The translations under genes were made by a program, and so were the position numbers. Positions 8,896-17,307 of a stretch of 32,238 nucleotides of DNA are shown piece by piece. The stretch's first letter is position 1; each line of letters starts with the position of its first letter. Under the pieces are notes generated by a model. The model worked only from the letters and a program-made list of their open reading frames with translations. It was not told the DNA's origin and did no database searches. Source of the DNA: Myxococcales bacterium (lineage in GTDB: Bacteria > Myxococcota_A > Polyangia > Haliangiales > Haliangiaceae); NCBI GenBank assembly GCA_005779305.1, contig SXJR01000046.1, positions 1 through 32,238 on the forward strand, read 5' to 3'.

Positions 8896-10176
8896 GTGTG
8901 CGAAGCTCGCGGGATCGTGGACGAGGTCAAGGAGTACCGCGCGCTTCGCTCGATGACGCGCTTCCGGTGCCTTGGCGGCGCCTGCGAGGATCCGTGTTGC
9001 CGGCAGTGGCAGATCCCGGTGGACGAGCCGCACTACCGCGCGATCGCGGCCGCGCTCGGTGATTCTGCGGACGGCCAGCGCGAGCTGGCGCGGATGGTGC
9101 GCAAGCTGCCGGTCGTGGACCAGCGTCCGGATCGCGTGGGCGACATCAGGTTCCGCGATGACGGGTTCTGCGTGATGCTCGACGAGGACAAGCTGTGCTC
9201 GTTGCACCGGCGGTTCGGCGAGGACGTGCTCGCCGACACCTGCGCGACCTACCCGCGCGCGATCAACCAGCTCGGCGTCCGCCTGGAGATGTCGGGCATG
9301 ACGTCGTGCCCCGAGGTGGTGCGCATGTCCCTCCTGACCGAGGACGGGGTGGACGTGGTGCCGCTCGATCCGGCGCGGGTGCCCCGGCGCCAGTTGCTGC
9401 TGGAGCTCGCCGACCCGAACCAGGCGAGGTTCTCCGAGATCCGGGAGTTCCTGATCGGGCTCATGCGCCTTCCCTTCTCGCTGGCCACCCGGCAGATGTT
9501 CGTGGGCGCCTTCGCCCACCGCACCGCCGGCTACCTCGCCCGGGGCCAGACACCCGCCGACGCGCACCTCGATGGCACGCTGGCGTCGATGCGTGACCCG
9601 GCCGTGCTCGAGGCGCTGCACCGCTCGTTCGTCGAATCGTCGTTCGACCCCGGCTTCGCGGCCACGGTCGTGCTCGCCGTGCTCGAGGCCGAGCCCTGGC
9701 CGATCGGGGGCAACTTCGCCCGGCTGACCGAGCGCGTGATCTCGCGCTACGCGCCGGCGCGCAAGGGCGGCGCCCTCGAGCCGCGGCGGGTGTGGGCCAT
9801 GTTCCACAAGCGGCGCGACGACCTGCCCGCGCACCTGATGGCGCGCATGGATCTGTACGTGCGCAACTTCGCGATCAGCAACCTCTACCAGGAGTGGTAC
9901 ACGGCGTACCCGAGCCTGGTCGACTTCGTGCAGATCCACCTGATCCAGTGCGCGGTCATCCAGTTCCTGCTGGTCAGCCACCCCGAGACCAGCCGCGCGT
10001 GCAAGGAGCCGGCGGCCGAGGGGCTGGCCCGGTTCGACGGCGCGGTCGTCGAGTGCGTGTCCTACTTCTCGCGCGCCGCCCACCACAGCCAAGGCCTGGG
10101 CCAGCGGATCGCGCTCCGGCTCGCCGCGCGCGGCCTGGACACGCCCGCGCACACGTACGCGCTGGCGACGATGTGA
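8896..10176 (+). CDS. FliB-like (flagellin) lysine N-methylase family protein
   Basis: A 426-residue cytoplasmic protein with the cysteine pattern of FliB: C25, C30, C34 and C35 in FRCLGGACEDPCC, and C92, C101 and C116 in the block FCVML...DTCATYPR. FliB methylates lysines of flagellin in Salmonella; the conserved cysteines presumably hold a metal centre. The start is uncertain: GTG 8896, GTG 8917 and ATG 8953 are in frame, and the first two leave the usual short N-terminus before the first Cys block. No flagellar gene is in this window, so the substrate is unlikely to be a neighbouring flagellin and may be another surface protein. Its stop is 3 bp from the stop of the convergent ligase gene. 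Confidence 0.8.
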   Translation: MCEARGIVDEVKEYRALRSMTRFRCLGGACEDPCCRQWQIPVDEPHYRAIAAALGDSADGQRELARMVRKLPVVDQRPDRVGDIRFRDDGFCVMLDEDKLCSLHRRFGEDVLADTCATYPRAINQLGVRLEMSGMTSCPEVVRMSLLTEDGVDVVPLDPARVPRRQLLLELADPNQARFSEIREFLIGLMRLPFSLATRQMFVGAFAHRTAGYLARGQTPADAHLDGTLASMRDPAVLEALHRSFVESSFDPGFAATVVLAVLEAEPWPIGGNFARLTERVISRYAPARKGGALEPRRVWAMFHKRRDDLPAHLMARMDLYVRNFAISNLYQEWYTAYPSLVDFVQIHLIQCAVIQFLLVSHPETSRACKEPAAEGLARFDGAVVECVSYFSRAAHHSQGLGQRIALRLAARGLDTPAHTYALATM

Positions 10177-10179
10177 CCG

Positions 10180-11997
10180 CTACTCGGCGGGCTCGCCGCC
10201 GCCGGCGTACAGGGCCTCGATCTGCGCGGCGTACTTCTGCGCGATCGGCTTGCGGCGCAGCTTCATGGTCGGCGTGAGCTCGTCACCGCCGGGCATCCAC
10301 TCGGCGGTGAGCAGGGCGTGACGCTTGATCTGCTCGACCCGCGACAGGTGGCTGTTGGCCGACGCCATGGCGCGATCGAGCTCGGCCTGGACCTCGGGCG
10401 CGGCGACCAGCGCGGCCGGCGACGGATCGAGGCCGTGGGCCTTGGCGAAGGCGGCGGCACCGTCGGGATCGAGCACCAGGAGGGCCACGTTGTAGGGCCG
10501 GGCATCGCCGATCACCACGGCCTGGCCGATGATCGGGCTCGAGGTCTTGAGCCGGGCCTCGATGTTCGACGGCGACATGTTCTTGCCGGCGGCGTTGATC
10601 AGGATCTCCTTCTTGCGATCGACGATCTTGAGGAAGCCCTCGTCGTCGAGCGCGCCGATGTCGCCGGTGTGGAGCCATCCGTCGGCGTCGATGGTCTCGG
10701 CGGTCTGCTGGGGCAGGTTGCGGTAGCCGCGCATGACCAGCGGGCCGCGCACCAGCACCTCGCCATCGTCGGCGATGCGGAGCTCGACGCCTGGCATGGC
10801 CTTGCCCACGGTGCCGATCTTGATCCGCCCCTGCGGCATGGTGGTGGCCACGCACGACAGCTCCGACATGCCCCAGACCTCGGTGATGGGCATGCCGAGC
10901 GCGTGGAAGAACTCCAGCACCTCGCGCGGCGTGGGCGCGGCGCCGACATAGAAGCCGCGGGACTGATCGAGCCCGAGCGCGGCGCGCAGCGGCGCGAACA
11001 TCATCTGCTCGGCGCGGCCCACGCCCATGGCCAGCGCCTCGGGCACCGGCTGGCCGGCCTGCTCCAGCCGCACCTTGGCCAGGCTGGCCTCGAGCGCGCC
11101 CTTGATGGCGGCCTTGCGCTCCGGCGCCTCGCCGGCGAAGCGCGCCTCGAGCGCGGCCTTGAGCTTCTCCCACACCCGCGGCACGCCGGTGAACTCGGTC
11201 GGCTTCGCGTCGGGGACGTGCTCGAAGAGCTGGCGCGGATCGGGGCACGCGGTCACCGTCGTGCCCATCGACATGGCCAGGTAGTGGGTGGCCATGCGAT
11301 CGGCGATGTGGGCGTGGGGCAGGAACGAGATCACCCGGCTGTCGGTGTAGCTGCGGCCGGCGGCGACGAACGAGCGCAGCTCGAACATCATGTTGGTGTG
11401 GGTGATCTCCACGCCCTTGGGCGCGCCGGTGGTGCCCGACGTGTAGATGATGGTGAGCAGCGCGTCGGACGGCACCGCCCGCCACGTCGCCTCGAAGTCG
11501 AAGCCGGCCGGGGCCGCGGCCTCGAGACCGGCCAGGCTGACCGTCCCCTCGGCGTCGCCGTCGACGACCACGATGGTCGCGATCGGCGTGCCGGCGGCCG
11601 CCTCGCGCAGGAGGGGCAGGAACGCGGTCTGGGTGATCGCGACCTTCGCGCCCGAGTCGACCAGCAGGTGCCGGATCTGCTCGGCGGTCGACGTGTTGTA
11701 CATGGAGAACGGCACGGCCCCGAGGTGGATCGCCGCGGTGTCGAGCAGGTTGAACTCGGGCCGGTTGATCATCAGGATGGCGACGGTGTCGCCGGCGCCG
11801 ACCCCGAGCCCGGCCAGGCCGGCGGCGTAGCGCGCCACCCGATGGCCGTACTCGCGCCAGGTGATCGAGACGGCGTTGCCCTTGGTGCGCAAGGCGACGA
11901 CGTCGCCGCGCTCGGCGATCGTCCGCTGGAAGGCGGCGCACAGGGTGTCTTCACGCAGCGCCGCCGGTGTGCCCTCGAGCAGGGTATTCCAGTCCAT
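10180..11997 (-). CDS. Long-chain fatty acid-CoA ligase (AMP-forming)
   Basis: A 605-residue ANL-superfamily enzyme of FadD15 type, the usual length. It activates fatty acids with ATP through an acyl-adenylate and transfers them to CoA. Motifs in order: the P-loop TIIYTSGTTGAPKG, SFLPHAHIADR, VWGMSEL, GWLHTGDIG, and DRKKEILINAAGKNMSPSNIE, which carries the hinge region; the catalytic Lys region TPTMKLRRK lies near the C-terminus. The ATG at 11997 has GGAGGGA just upstream (CTGGAGGGACATATG), a strong ribosome site. The frame is open further upstream, but that region does not match the family. The gene stands alone; it is convergent with the FliB-like gene. Confidence 0.93.
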   Translation of the reverse strand: MDWNTLLEGTPAALREDTLCAAFQRTIAERGDVVALRTKGNAVSITWREYGHRVARYAAGLAGLGVGAGDTVAILMINRPEFNLLDTAAIHLGAVPFSMYNTSTAEQIRHLLVDSGAKVAITQTAFLPLLREAAAGTPIATIVVVDGDAEGTVSLAGLEAAAPAGFDFEATWRAVPSDALLTIIYTSGTTGAPKGVEITHTNMMFELRSFVAAGRSYTDSRVISFLPHAHIADRMATHYLAMSMGTTVTACPDPRQLFEHVPDAKPTEFTGVPRVWEKLKAALEARFAGEAPERKAAIKGALEASLAKVRLEQAGQPVPEALAMGVGRAEQMMFAPLRAALGLDQSRGFYVGAAPTPREVLEFFHALGMPITEVWGMSELSCVATTMPQGRIKIGTVGKAMPGVELRIADDGEVLVRGPLVMRGYRNLPQQTAETIDADGWLHTGDIGALDDEGFLKIVDRKKEILINAAGKNMSPSNIEARLKTSSPIIGQAVVIGDARPYNVALLVLDPDGAAAFAKAHGLDPSPAALVAAPEVQAELDRAMASANSHLSRVEQIKRHALLTAEWMPGGDELTPTMKLRRKPIAQKYAAQIEALYAGGGEPAE

Positions 11998-12054
11998 ATG
12001 TCCCTCCAGTCGGCCGCCGGGATCAGCGGTTCGAACGAAGGTACTACCACGCTT

Positions 12055-12068
12055 CGATGGCGCCATCG
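12055..12068. promoter_or_regulatory. Perfect 14-bp palindrome upstream of the acyl-CoA ligase
   Basis: CGATGGCGCCATCG lies 58-71 bp before the ligase start, in the 128-bp gap between two minus-strand genes. It could be an operator for the ligase promoter or a 3' hairpin of the preceding lipoprotein gene. No T-run follows on the minus strand, which makes the terminator reading less likely. Confidence 0.35.
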
Positions 12069-12125
12069 TGGGGCGGCACGTGCGCCGAGCACGGTTGCCA
12101 GGAATGCACCGGCGGTCGCTGAACC

Positions 12126-12911
12126 TCAGGTGCAACCGGCGGCCTGGGTTGCGCTGCAGGTTCGCACGTCGATCGCGAGAGCTGGACAGCAGAACGGAGA
12201 GCCGCCGGGGCAGTCGGCGCCGGTATGGCAGAACTGCTCGAGTGGCGCGCAGGTGCCGGTGGTGACGCAGGTGGCGGTCCACAAGTTGTCACCGCCGCAG
12301 CAGATGCCGCCGGCGCAGTCCTCCGGACCGTCGCAGGCGCGGGTGTAGTTGCTCCCCGGGCACGTGCCGGTGACGCACGTGCGGTCGTCGCTCGCCGCCG
12401 ACGGGATGCAACAGACCTCCGAGCCGACGGTGCAGCCGGGTGCGCCGCAGGTGATGCCCGCCGGGGTCTGCGCGCAGATGTCGACGCAGGCGACGTCGCA
12501 GCTCGCCCAGGCGTCGGCGCCACCGCCGGTGCAGGTGCATTCCTGCTGGGCGCCGGGGTCCGTCGGGCACGCGCGGAAGCCGCGATCACCTTCCCAGACG
12601 CGATCGCCGAACGCGTCGACACACGGCGTCCCCGGGCCGACCCCGGCCTGGCACTGCGTGCCGATGAAACAGAACTCGTCGGGCTCGCACTCTCCGCAGG
12701 GAAAGCCACAGTCGCTTCGACCGCAGATCCGAGTCCCGCACGACGATGCGTCGCACGAACACGCGGCGGCGTCGGTCGCGGCGTCGATGCCCCCGGCACT
12801 GTCGAGCATCGAAGCGTCGGGATCGTTGACGCCGATCTGCTCGTCGGGGGTGCAGGCCGAGAGTGCGACGGCGACCAAAGAGGCGCAGAACAGGGTAGTC
12901 GAATGGGCCAC
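12126..12911 (-). CDS. Cys-rich lipoprotein, last gene of sigma module A
   Basis: The 261-residue product has a lipoprotein signal (FCASLVAVALSAC), a short Asp/Ala linker with DPDAS and DAATDAAAC, and a body with about 35 cysteines in repeated short spacings, including CSCDASSCGTRICG and several GG-x-CC motifs. Start is GTG 12911, with GAGGGAAC directly upstream. Function is unknown; the disulfide-rich body suggests an exposed, protease-resistant surface protein. It follows the TPR-like membrane protein by 43 bp on the same strand, so it is probably co-transcribed with the ECF sigma factor and may be part of what that sigma controls. Confidence 0.78.
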   Translation of the reverse strand: MAHSTTLFCASLVAVALSACTPDEQIGVNDPDASMLDSAGGIDAATDAAACSCDASSCGTRICGRSDCGFPCGECEPDEFCFIGTQCQAGVGPGTPCVDAFGDRVWEGDRGFRACPTDPGAQQECTCTGGGADAWASCDVACVDICAQTPAGITCGAPGCTVGSEVCCIPSAASDDRTCVTGTCPGSNYTRACDGPEDCAGGICCGGDNLWTATCVTTGTCAPLEQFCHTGADCPGGSPFCCPALAIDVRTCSATQAAGCT

Positions 12912-12954
12912 GTTCCCTCAGTGGTGCGACACCGCCCCCATTATGAGGCGATCG

Positions 12955-13746
12955 TCAGGGGCCGTCCGCGAGCAATCGCTGGAGCCTCGTCCGGTAGCCG
13001 GAACGAGGGAACCGCTGCACGAACCGGTCGAAGCTGGCCTGCGCGGCATCGCGACGACCGAGCTGGAGCCAGCCCTCGACGATGATCGCCTCGCGTTCCT
13101 CGGTCATGGCCCCACTCGGGTAGAGGTCTGCGTGCCGCGTGGCGAGGTCGAGGGCACGCTGCGTGTCTCCCGACCGCAGCGCTTCGTGCGCCGGACCGAG
13201 CAGATCGACCTCTCGCGGGCGCGGCTGCGGAGCGGGTGGGGGTACCGTTTCGGCGGGCTCGAGCAGCGGAGGTTCGAGCGGCGGCGGTGGCTCGGTCGGC
13301 GGCGGCTCGTTCGGCGGCGGGACGGTCGCAGGCACCGCGGGCGGGCGCCGAGGTCGAGGTGCCACGGGCGCGGCGATCGACCCGATCGGAGCCGCGATGG
13401 CAGGGGCGGGATCCGGTTCGGGCGTCACCGCCGGGACCGGCGCCGGTTCCGTCACGGCGACGGGCGCCGAGCGCGGCACGAGCGGCGTCGGCGACTGCGG
13501 TCCAGGCGTGCGGGCCCACCAGACGACGCCGGCCACGCCGACCGCGGCCGCGGCGGCGACCAAGAGCCAGAGCTTGCCACCCGCGGGTGCCGCCGCTGCT
13601 GTCGAGGTCAGCGTCGGGCTCAGCCGGGCCTCGAGCCGAGCGAGCGCCTCGGGCGACGGGTCGTCCACCCGCGCGGAACGCAGCAGCTCGCGGAGCTCAG
13701 GTGAACCGCCCACCGCAAGCCGCACCGGATCATCATGCCCGCTCAT
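12955..13746 (-). CDS. Membrane protein with Pro-rich linker and C-terminal TPR-like region, putative anti-sigma
   Basis: A 263-residue single-pass protein. Residues 1-57 are cytoplasmic, 58-78 form a membrane helix (KLWLLVAAAAAVGVAGVVWW), about 80-185 are rich in Pro, Ala, Val and Glu (PPPNEPPPTEPPPPLEPP), and about 190-263 look like a tetratricopeptide pair (ALRSGDTQRALDLATRHADLYPSG, then AQASFDRFVQRFP). The ATG overlaps the ECF sigma gene's TGA by 4 bp, the usual place for an anti-sigma factor. The cytoplasmic part lacks a recognisable zinc (HxxxCxxC) anti-sigma motif. The proline-rich stretch may reach across the periplasm. The equivalent gene in module B (16126-17307) has the same outline with a FecR domain added. 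Confidence 0.72.
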   Translation of the reverse strand: MSGHDDPVRLAVGGSPELRELLRSARVDDPSPEALARLEARLSPTLTSTAAAAPAGGKLWLLVAAAAAVGVAGVVWWARTPGPQSPTPLVPRSAPVAVTEPAPVPAVTPEPDPAPAIAAPIGSIAAPVAPRPRRPPAVPATVPPPNEPPPTEPPPPLEPPLLEPAETVPPPAPQPRPREVDLLGPAHEALRSGDTQRALDLATRHADLYPSGAMTEEREAIIVEGWLQLGRRDAAQASFDRFVQRFPRSGYRTRLQRLLADGP

Positions 13747-14318
13747 GAGCGTACGTCCTTGGCCGCGCGGCGGAGGACCGCGGCTTCCACCGCTTCGCGC
13801 GCGGCGTGCAGGCGTGAGTACGCGGTCTGGAGCGGGCACCCGACCGCCTCGGCGACCTCGATCATCGGCAGCTCCTCGAGCTCGTAGAGTACGAACACCG
13901 CGCGCTTGGATTCGTCCAGCTGATCGAGGATCTCGTCCAGCGCGGCGCGGGCCTGGCGTTCGGCCACGGCGCCGGGCTGCGCCGGATCGACCGGCGCCGC
14001 GGTGACCGAGACAGCCGTCGTCTCGCGCTGGACGTGGGCGCGGCGGCGATGATCGGCCGCGCAGCGTACCGCGATGCCGTACAACCATGTGCGCACAGTC
14101 GAGCGCCCTTCGAACGTCGCCAGCTTGCGGTGGACGACGACGAACACCTCCTGGCAAACATCCTCGACATCGGCGGGGCGTACGCCGAGGCGTCGAACCA
14201 CCCGCCAGACGAACGTGGCGTGCGCGCGATAGACCTCGGTGAACGTCGGCGCCGCGATCTGAGGCGCGACCGCCGGAGCCGGCTGAACGTCATCGGAGGT
14301 TTGCACGGCCATCCACAC
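13743..14318 (-). CDS. ECF-family RNA polymerase sigma factor (module A)
   Basis: A 191-residue sigma-70 family protein with region 2 at about residues 26-95 (FTEVYRAHATFVWRVVRRLG, DVEDVCQEVFVVVHRK, STVRTWLYGIAVRCAADHRRR) and region 4 at about 130-180 (LDESKRAVFVLYELEELPMIEVAEAVGCP). No region 3 is present, as in all ECF factors. The start is GTG 14318 or, two codons later, ATG 14312; neither has a clear Shine-Dalgarno. It follows a secreted barrel-like protein by 35 bp and is translationally coupled to the putative anti-sigma. It probably responds to an envelope signal. Confidence 0.9.
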   Translation of the reverse strand: MWMAVQTSDDVQPAPAVAPQIAAPTFTEVYRAHATFVWRVVRRLGVRPADVEDVCQEVFVVVHRKLATFEGRSTVRTWLYGIAVRCAADHRRRAHVQRETTAVSVTAAPVDPAQPGAVAERQARAALDEILDQLDESKRAVFVLYELEELPMIEVAEAVGCPLQTAYSRLHAAREAVEAAVLRRAAKDVRS

Positions 14319-14353
14319 GAAGGGTGTGTGGGGTCAGGAGACCACTTTTAGGA

Positions 14354-15298
14354 TCAAAAATGCAGGCCCATTCCGGCATGGCCGACCACCGCCAGCGCTG
14401 GCGCCTGGTAGAGCAGCACGGCCATCCCACCCTGATCGTAGGTGAAGCGGGGCCGAACGATGGGAACCCGCAGACCGAGGCCCGCGTCGATCGTCAGCGT
14501 GCGGCCCAGGCGGACCTCGAGCCGAGGCTCGATCAGCACATGTCCGACCAGGGTCGTGGTCCGCTGGCTCAGGTCGAACCCGAACCCCCGCGCGCTGACC
14601 CGTCCGGCTTCCCCACCGCCGCACGTGGCCACATCGATCGCGTCGCGTCCCCACACCCGCGGACAGAGCGCGACGCTCGCGGTCGCCAGGTCGAAGCGTG
14701 CGCCCACCTGCGCCGAAGCGGCCTCGTCTTCACGCCAGAGCGTCGCTCGGACCACGCCCGGCGGAATCCGTGGCGCGTCGAACGTGACGGCCAGCGCGCC
14801 ACCGAACGCAGCGCCGGGCAAGAGACCTGCCGCGGCCGTGCCGTTGGCTGCAAGACCGAACTGCCAGGGCGCAGCTGCGGGCGCGGGCGTCGGCGGAGCG
14901 GCGCGTGTCGCGGCGTCGGGATCGACGATGAGCGCGATGATCAGCGCGAGCGCGTCATCGACGGAGCGGCACTCCGGTGCGGGATCGTCGAGTTCGCGGG
15001 CACCCAGGGCTGCGCCGGCTCCGTCGCGCACCGCGATCGCCACGTGCCATCCCGCGGACGCCGGCGCGATGTGCGCCTCGATCACGACCGGCGCCACGTC
15101 GGCGTCGACGAAGACGCGGCGCCGCAGGCGAGCCTCGACCGCGATGCGCAGCGCCGCGGCGTCGATGCAGCTCTGGGCCCCGGGCGCGCGGGTCCAGCGC
15201 AGCACGTGGCGCGCCGGTGGCACCTGCGCTCGAGCGCTCCAGGGCAACGGGGCGATCAGCCCCGCCACCACGGCCAGCGTCACTGCCAACGGGCGCAT
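14354..15298 (-). CDS. Secreted barrel-like envelope protein (module A)
   Basis: A 314-residue protein with a Sec signal peptide (residues 1-24, ending ARAQ). Residues 28-130 form an alpha/beta-like domain with two cysteines (QSCIDAAAL and PECRSVDDALALIIAL). An Ala/Pro linker follows, and the C-terminal 170 residues alternate polar and hydrophobic positions and end in Phe (GMGLHF), as outer-membrane beta-barrels do. I do not recognise a named family. It is the first gene of a unit with the ECF sigma factor downstream. The protein at 17906-18820 has the same plan and the same place before a sigma gene, so the pair probably belongs to one family. Confidence 0.7.
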   Translation of the reverse strand: MRPLAVTLAVVAGLIAPLPWSARAQVPPARHVLRWTRAPGAQSCIDAAALRIAVEARLRRRVFVDADVAPVVIEAHIAPASAGWHVAIAVRDGAGAALGARELDDPAPECRSVDDALALIIALIVDPDAATRAAPPTPAPAAAPWQFGLAANGTAAAGLLPGAAFGGALAVTFDAPRIPPGVVRATLWREDEAASAQVGARFDLATASVALCPRVWGRDAIDVATCGGGEAGRVSARGFGFDLSQRTTTLVGHVLIEPRLEVRLGRTLTIDAGLGLRVPIVRPRFTYDQGGMAVLLYQAPALAVVGHAGMGLHF

Positions 15299-15352
15299 CC
15301 AGCGCGACGGTACCGGATCGGCGGTGCGCGCTGGATCCCGAAGCCGGGATTC

Positions 15353-16105
15353 TCAGGGCGCGACCTCGCCACCGCACCAGCTCTCGACGACCGGCGCCGG
15401 GTACGTGACGGGGTTGGCGACATCGATGCGTGCCCGCGACACCACGCCGTGCGGCCCGGCGCCGGTGATCGCCTGGGGCCGCGTGTCGATGACGCGCACC
15501 ACCTCGACGAACGACGGGCAGCTCGCACAGCGGAGCAGGCCGCGCACCTCGTTGCCGACGGCCTCGATCCGGATCGTGTCGCCCGGCCCTGGCGCCGGCA
15601 GGTCGGGATTCGACGCCAGGATGGCGGTCTGGCTCGATGGCACCCCGTCGTACTTGATCTGCCACACGTCGGGATCGGCCTCGAGGTTGTGGTGGAACCC
15701 GTAGCGGGCGTTGTCGCTCGCGCGCCGCCGGGCCGAGGCCTGGATCATCATGTCCGGATCGCGGTCGGCGCTCACCACGGCCTCGCTGAACTGATCGGCG
15801 CCGATCGCCGTGCCCTGCCACTCGATGAAGGCGCCGCCGCCCGTCCCGGTGACACCGAAGTCGCTGCCGCCGACAATGCCGGTGCCGGGTCCAGCTCGCC
15901 AGCTCGCACCCAAGGTGGCCCGTTCGAAATCGTCGCAGACGACGTTGATGTCCCGCAGGCCGCCGTCGGCGATCGCGTCACCCGAGTCCGAGGTGGCCGC
16001 ATCGATCATCGGCGCATCGACCGGGTCGGCGCCGGGCGATTCGCTGCCGCACGAGGCGAGCACTGCGAGGATTCCGCAACAGTCCACGAGCAAGCCAGGG
16101 CGCAT
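15353..16105 (-). CDS. Lipoprotein, lectin/LamG-like fold candidate, end of module B
   Basis: A 250-residue lipoprotein (signal to lipobox VLASC, Cys19) with an Asp/Ala linker. The folded part begins at DDFERATLGASW and contains GGSDFGV, IEWQGTAIGADQFSEA, RRRASDNARYGFHHN, KYDGVPSSQT and PGPGDTIRIEAVGNEVRGLL. This order is typical of concanavalin-like jelly-roll domains that bind or present carbohydrate. It is a clear paralogue of the lipoprotein at 22950-23678, which keeps DDFERA, ADQFCEA, RARYGF, KYDGVPGPQT and GDTIRIE in the same order. It lies 20 bp after the FecR-like gene, so it probably ends that operon. No catalytic residue is evident. Confidence 0.78.
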   Translation of the reverse strand: MRPGLLVDCCGILAVLASCGSESPGADPVDAPMIDAATSDSGDAIADGGLRDINVVCDDFERATLGASWRAGPGTGIVGGSDFGVTGTGGGAFIEWQGTAIGADQFSEAVVSADRDPDMMIQASARRRASDNARYGFHHNLEADPDVWQIKYDGVPSSQTAILASNPDLPAPGPGDTIRIEAVGNEVRGLLRCASCPSFVEVVRVIDTRPQAITGAGPHGVVSRARIDVANPVTYPAPVVESWCGGEVAP

Positions 16106-16125
16106 GTCCCTGGGTGCCCGGCGGG

Positions 16126-17307
16126 CTACTCAGCCTTCGCCGCGGCGCGGATCGCCGCGACGCGGGCCAGACCCGCGCGAGCGCTCTTGCGGACCGCAGG
16201 CACCGCATCATCGACGGCGGCCTCGAACCGTCGTTCGGCATCGTCGACATGGCCGGCATCGATCTGCAGCCAGCCCAGGCGGGCGGCGGCCTCGCCGGCG
16301 CGCGACGATCGCGGGAAGGATGACAGGAAGCCCCCGAGCGCGGCGATCGCATCCGTGGACCGGCCGGCACGGGCCAGGGCGACACCCTCCCAGTACCGCG
16401 CATCCTCGGCGACCGCGCCTCGCTTCGCGGCCCGGTGGGATGCCGCAAACGACGCGGCGGCGCGGTCCGCGTCGCCGCGTCGCATCGCGTCCCATCCGTC
16501 GCGGAACTCGGCTTCTCCAGGCGCGCTGGCCGGAGCTGGCGGCGCTGGCGGAGCGACGGGCGCCTCTTTCGCCGCGTCGACTCTTCCGTCCGCGCCCGAC
16601 CTCCGCGTCACCGGCGGTCGTGCCAGAGGCTGCGCTGGCGCTTGCGGTTCCAGCTGTGGCTGCGGCTGCGGCTGCGCTTGCGGTTGCGGTTGCGGTTGCG
16701 GCAGCGGCAGCGGTTGCGGGTCGTCCACACGCGCCGTCTTCGCCGGCTCCCCATCCGGCCACCGCTGCCCCGCTTCCAGCATCACCACCGTGCCCGACCG
16801 AAGACGCAGCTCGACGACGCCGCGCTCGACCGCGACGGCCACGAGCCGCCCCTGATCCGCCGCGACCACGAAGCGCGTCCCGCGCACCTCGACCTCGGCG
16901 TCGCTGGTGATCACCCGGAACCGCTGCCCCACACCGAGACGCGCAACCTCGATCGTCAACGAGCCTTGACGGAGCTGGACGATCTCGTCGGGCGGAGCCC
17001 CGATCCGGGCAAGAACCGCGTCGGCCGCGGGCTCGAGCGTCGCGCTCGACAGACCGGCGGAAGCCTCATGGCCGCGGCCGACGAAGAACCACATCGCCAC
17101 GGCGGCCGCGAGCGCGACCGCAACCGCGGCAACGCCAAGCGTCCGTGGCCCGAACGTGCGCGTCGGCAGCGGCGTCACGCCACCGGCGGACGCGAGCAGC
17201 TCGCTCCGCATCCGTTCGACCCGGACGGCATCGGGCCGCAGCGCGGGAATCGAGCGCGCCAGCTCGTCGATCGCGTCGTCAGCCGGGTGGTGGCCGCGCG
17301 CGCTCAT
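16126..17307 (-). CDS. FecR-domain membrane protein with Pro-Gln linker and TPR-like C-terminus
   Basis: A 393-residue protein. Residues 1-55 are cytoplasmic, 56-77 a membrane helix (TLGVAAVAVALAAAVAMWFF), 108-185 a FecR domain (LRQGSLTIEV, TSDAEVEVRGTRFVV, ERGVVELRLRSGTVVMLEAGQ), 195-225 almost pure Pro-Gln/Pro-Leu, and about 265-390 TPR-like helices (AAASFAASHRAA, AIAALGGFLSSFPRS). FecR proteins relay outer-membrane signals to ECF sigma factors. The ATG overlaps the sigma gene's TGA by 4 bp. The fusion of FecR and TPR on one chain with a rigid linker suggests that a periplasmic assembly state is being sensed; that is inference. Confidence 0.85.
   Translation of the reverse strand: MSARGHHPADDAIDELARSIPALRPDAVRVERMRSELLASAGGVTPLPTRTFGPRTLGVAAVAVALAAAVAMWFFVGRGHEASAGLSSATLEPAADAVLARIGAPPDEIVQLRQGSLTIEVARLGVGQRFRVITSDAEVEVRGTRFVVAADQGRLVAVAVERGVVELRLRSGTVVMLEAGQRWPDGEPAKTARVDDPQPLPLPQPQPQPQAQPQPQPQLEPQAPAQPLARPPVTRRSGADGRVDAAKEAPVAPPAPPAPASAPGEAEFRDGWDAMRRGDADRAAASFAASHRAAKRGAVAEDARYWEGVALARAGRSTDAIAALGGFLSSFPRSSRAGEAAARLGWLQIDAGHVDDAERRFEAAVDDAVPAVRKSARAGLARVAAIRAAAKAE
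16637..16722 (-). repeat. Hexanucleotide repeat encoding a Pro-Gln linker
   Basis: Repeated GGTTGC/GGCTGC/GGCAGC hexamers on the plus strand (Pro-Gln and Pro-Leu dipeptides on the coding strand). Copies can be gained or lost without changing the frame, so the linker of the FecR-like protein can vary in length. Confidence 0.8.
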
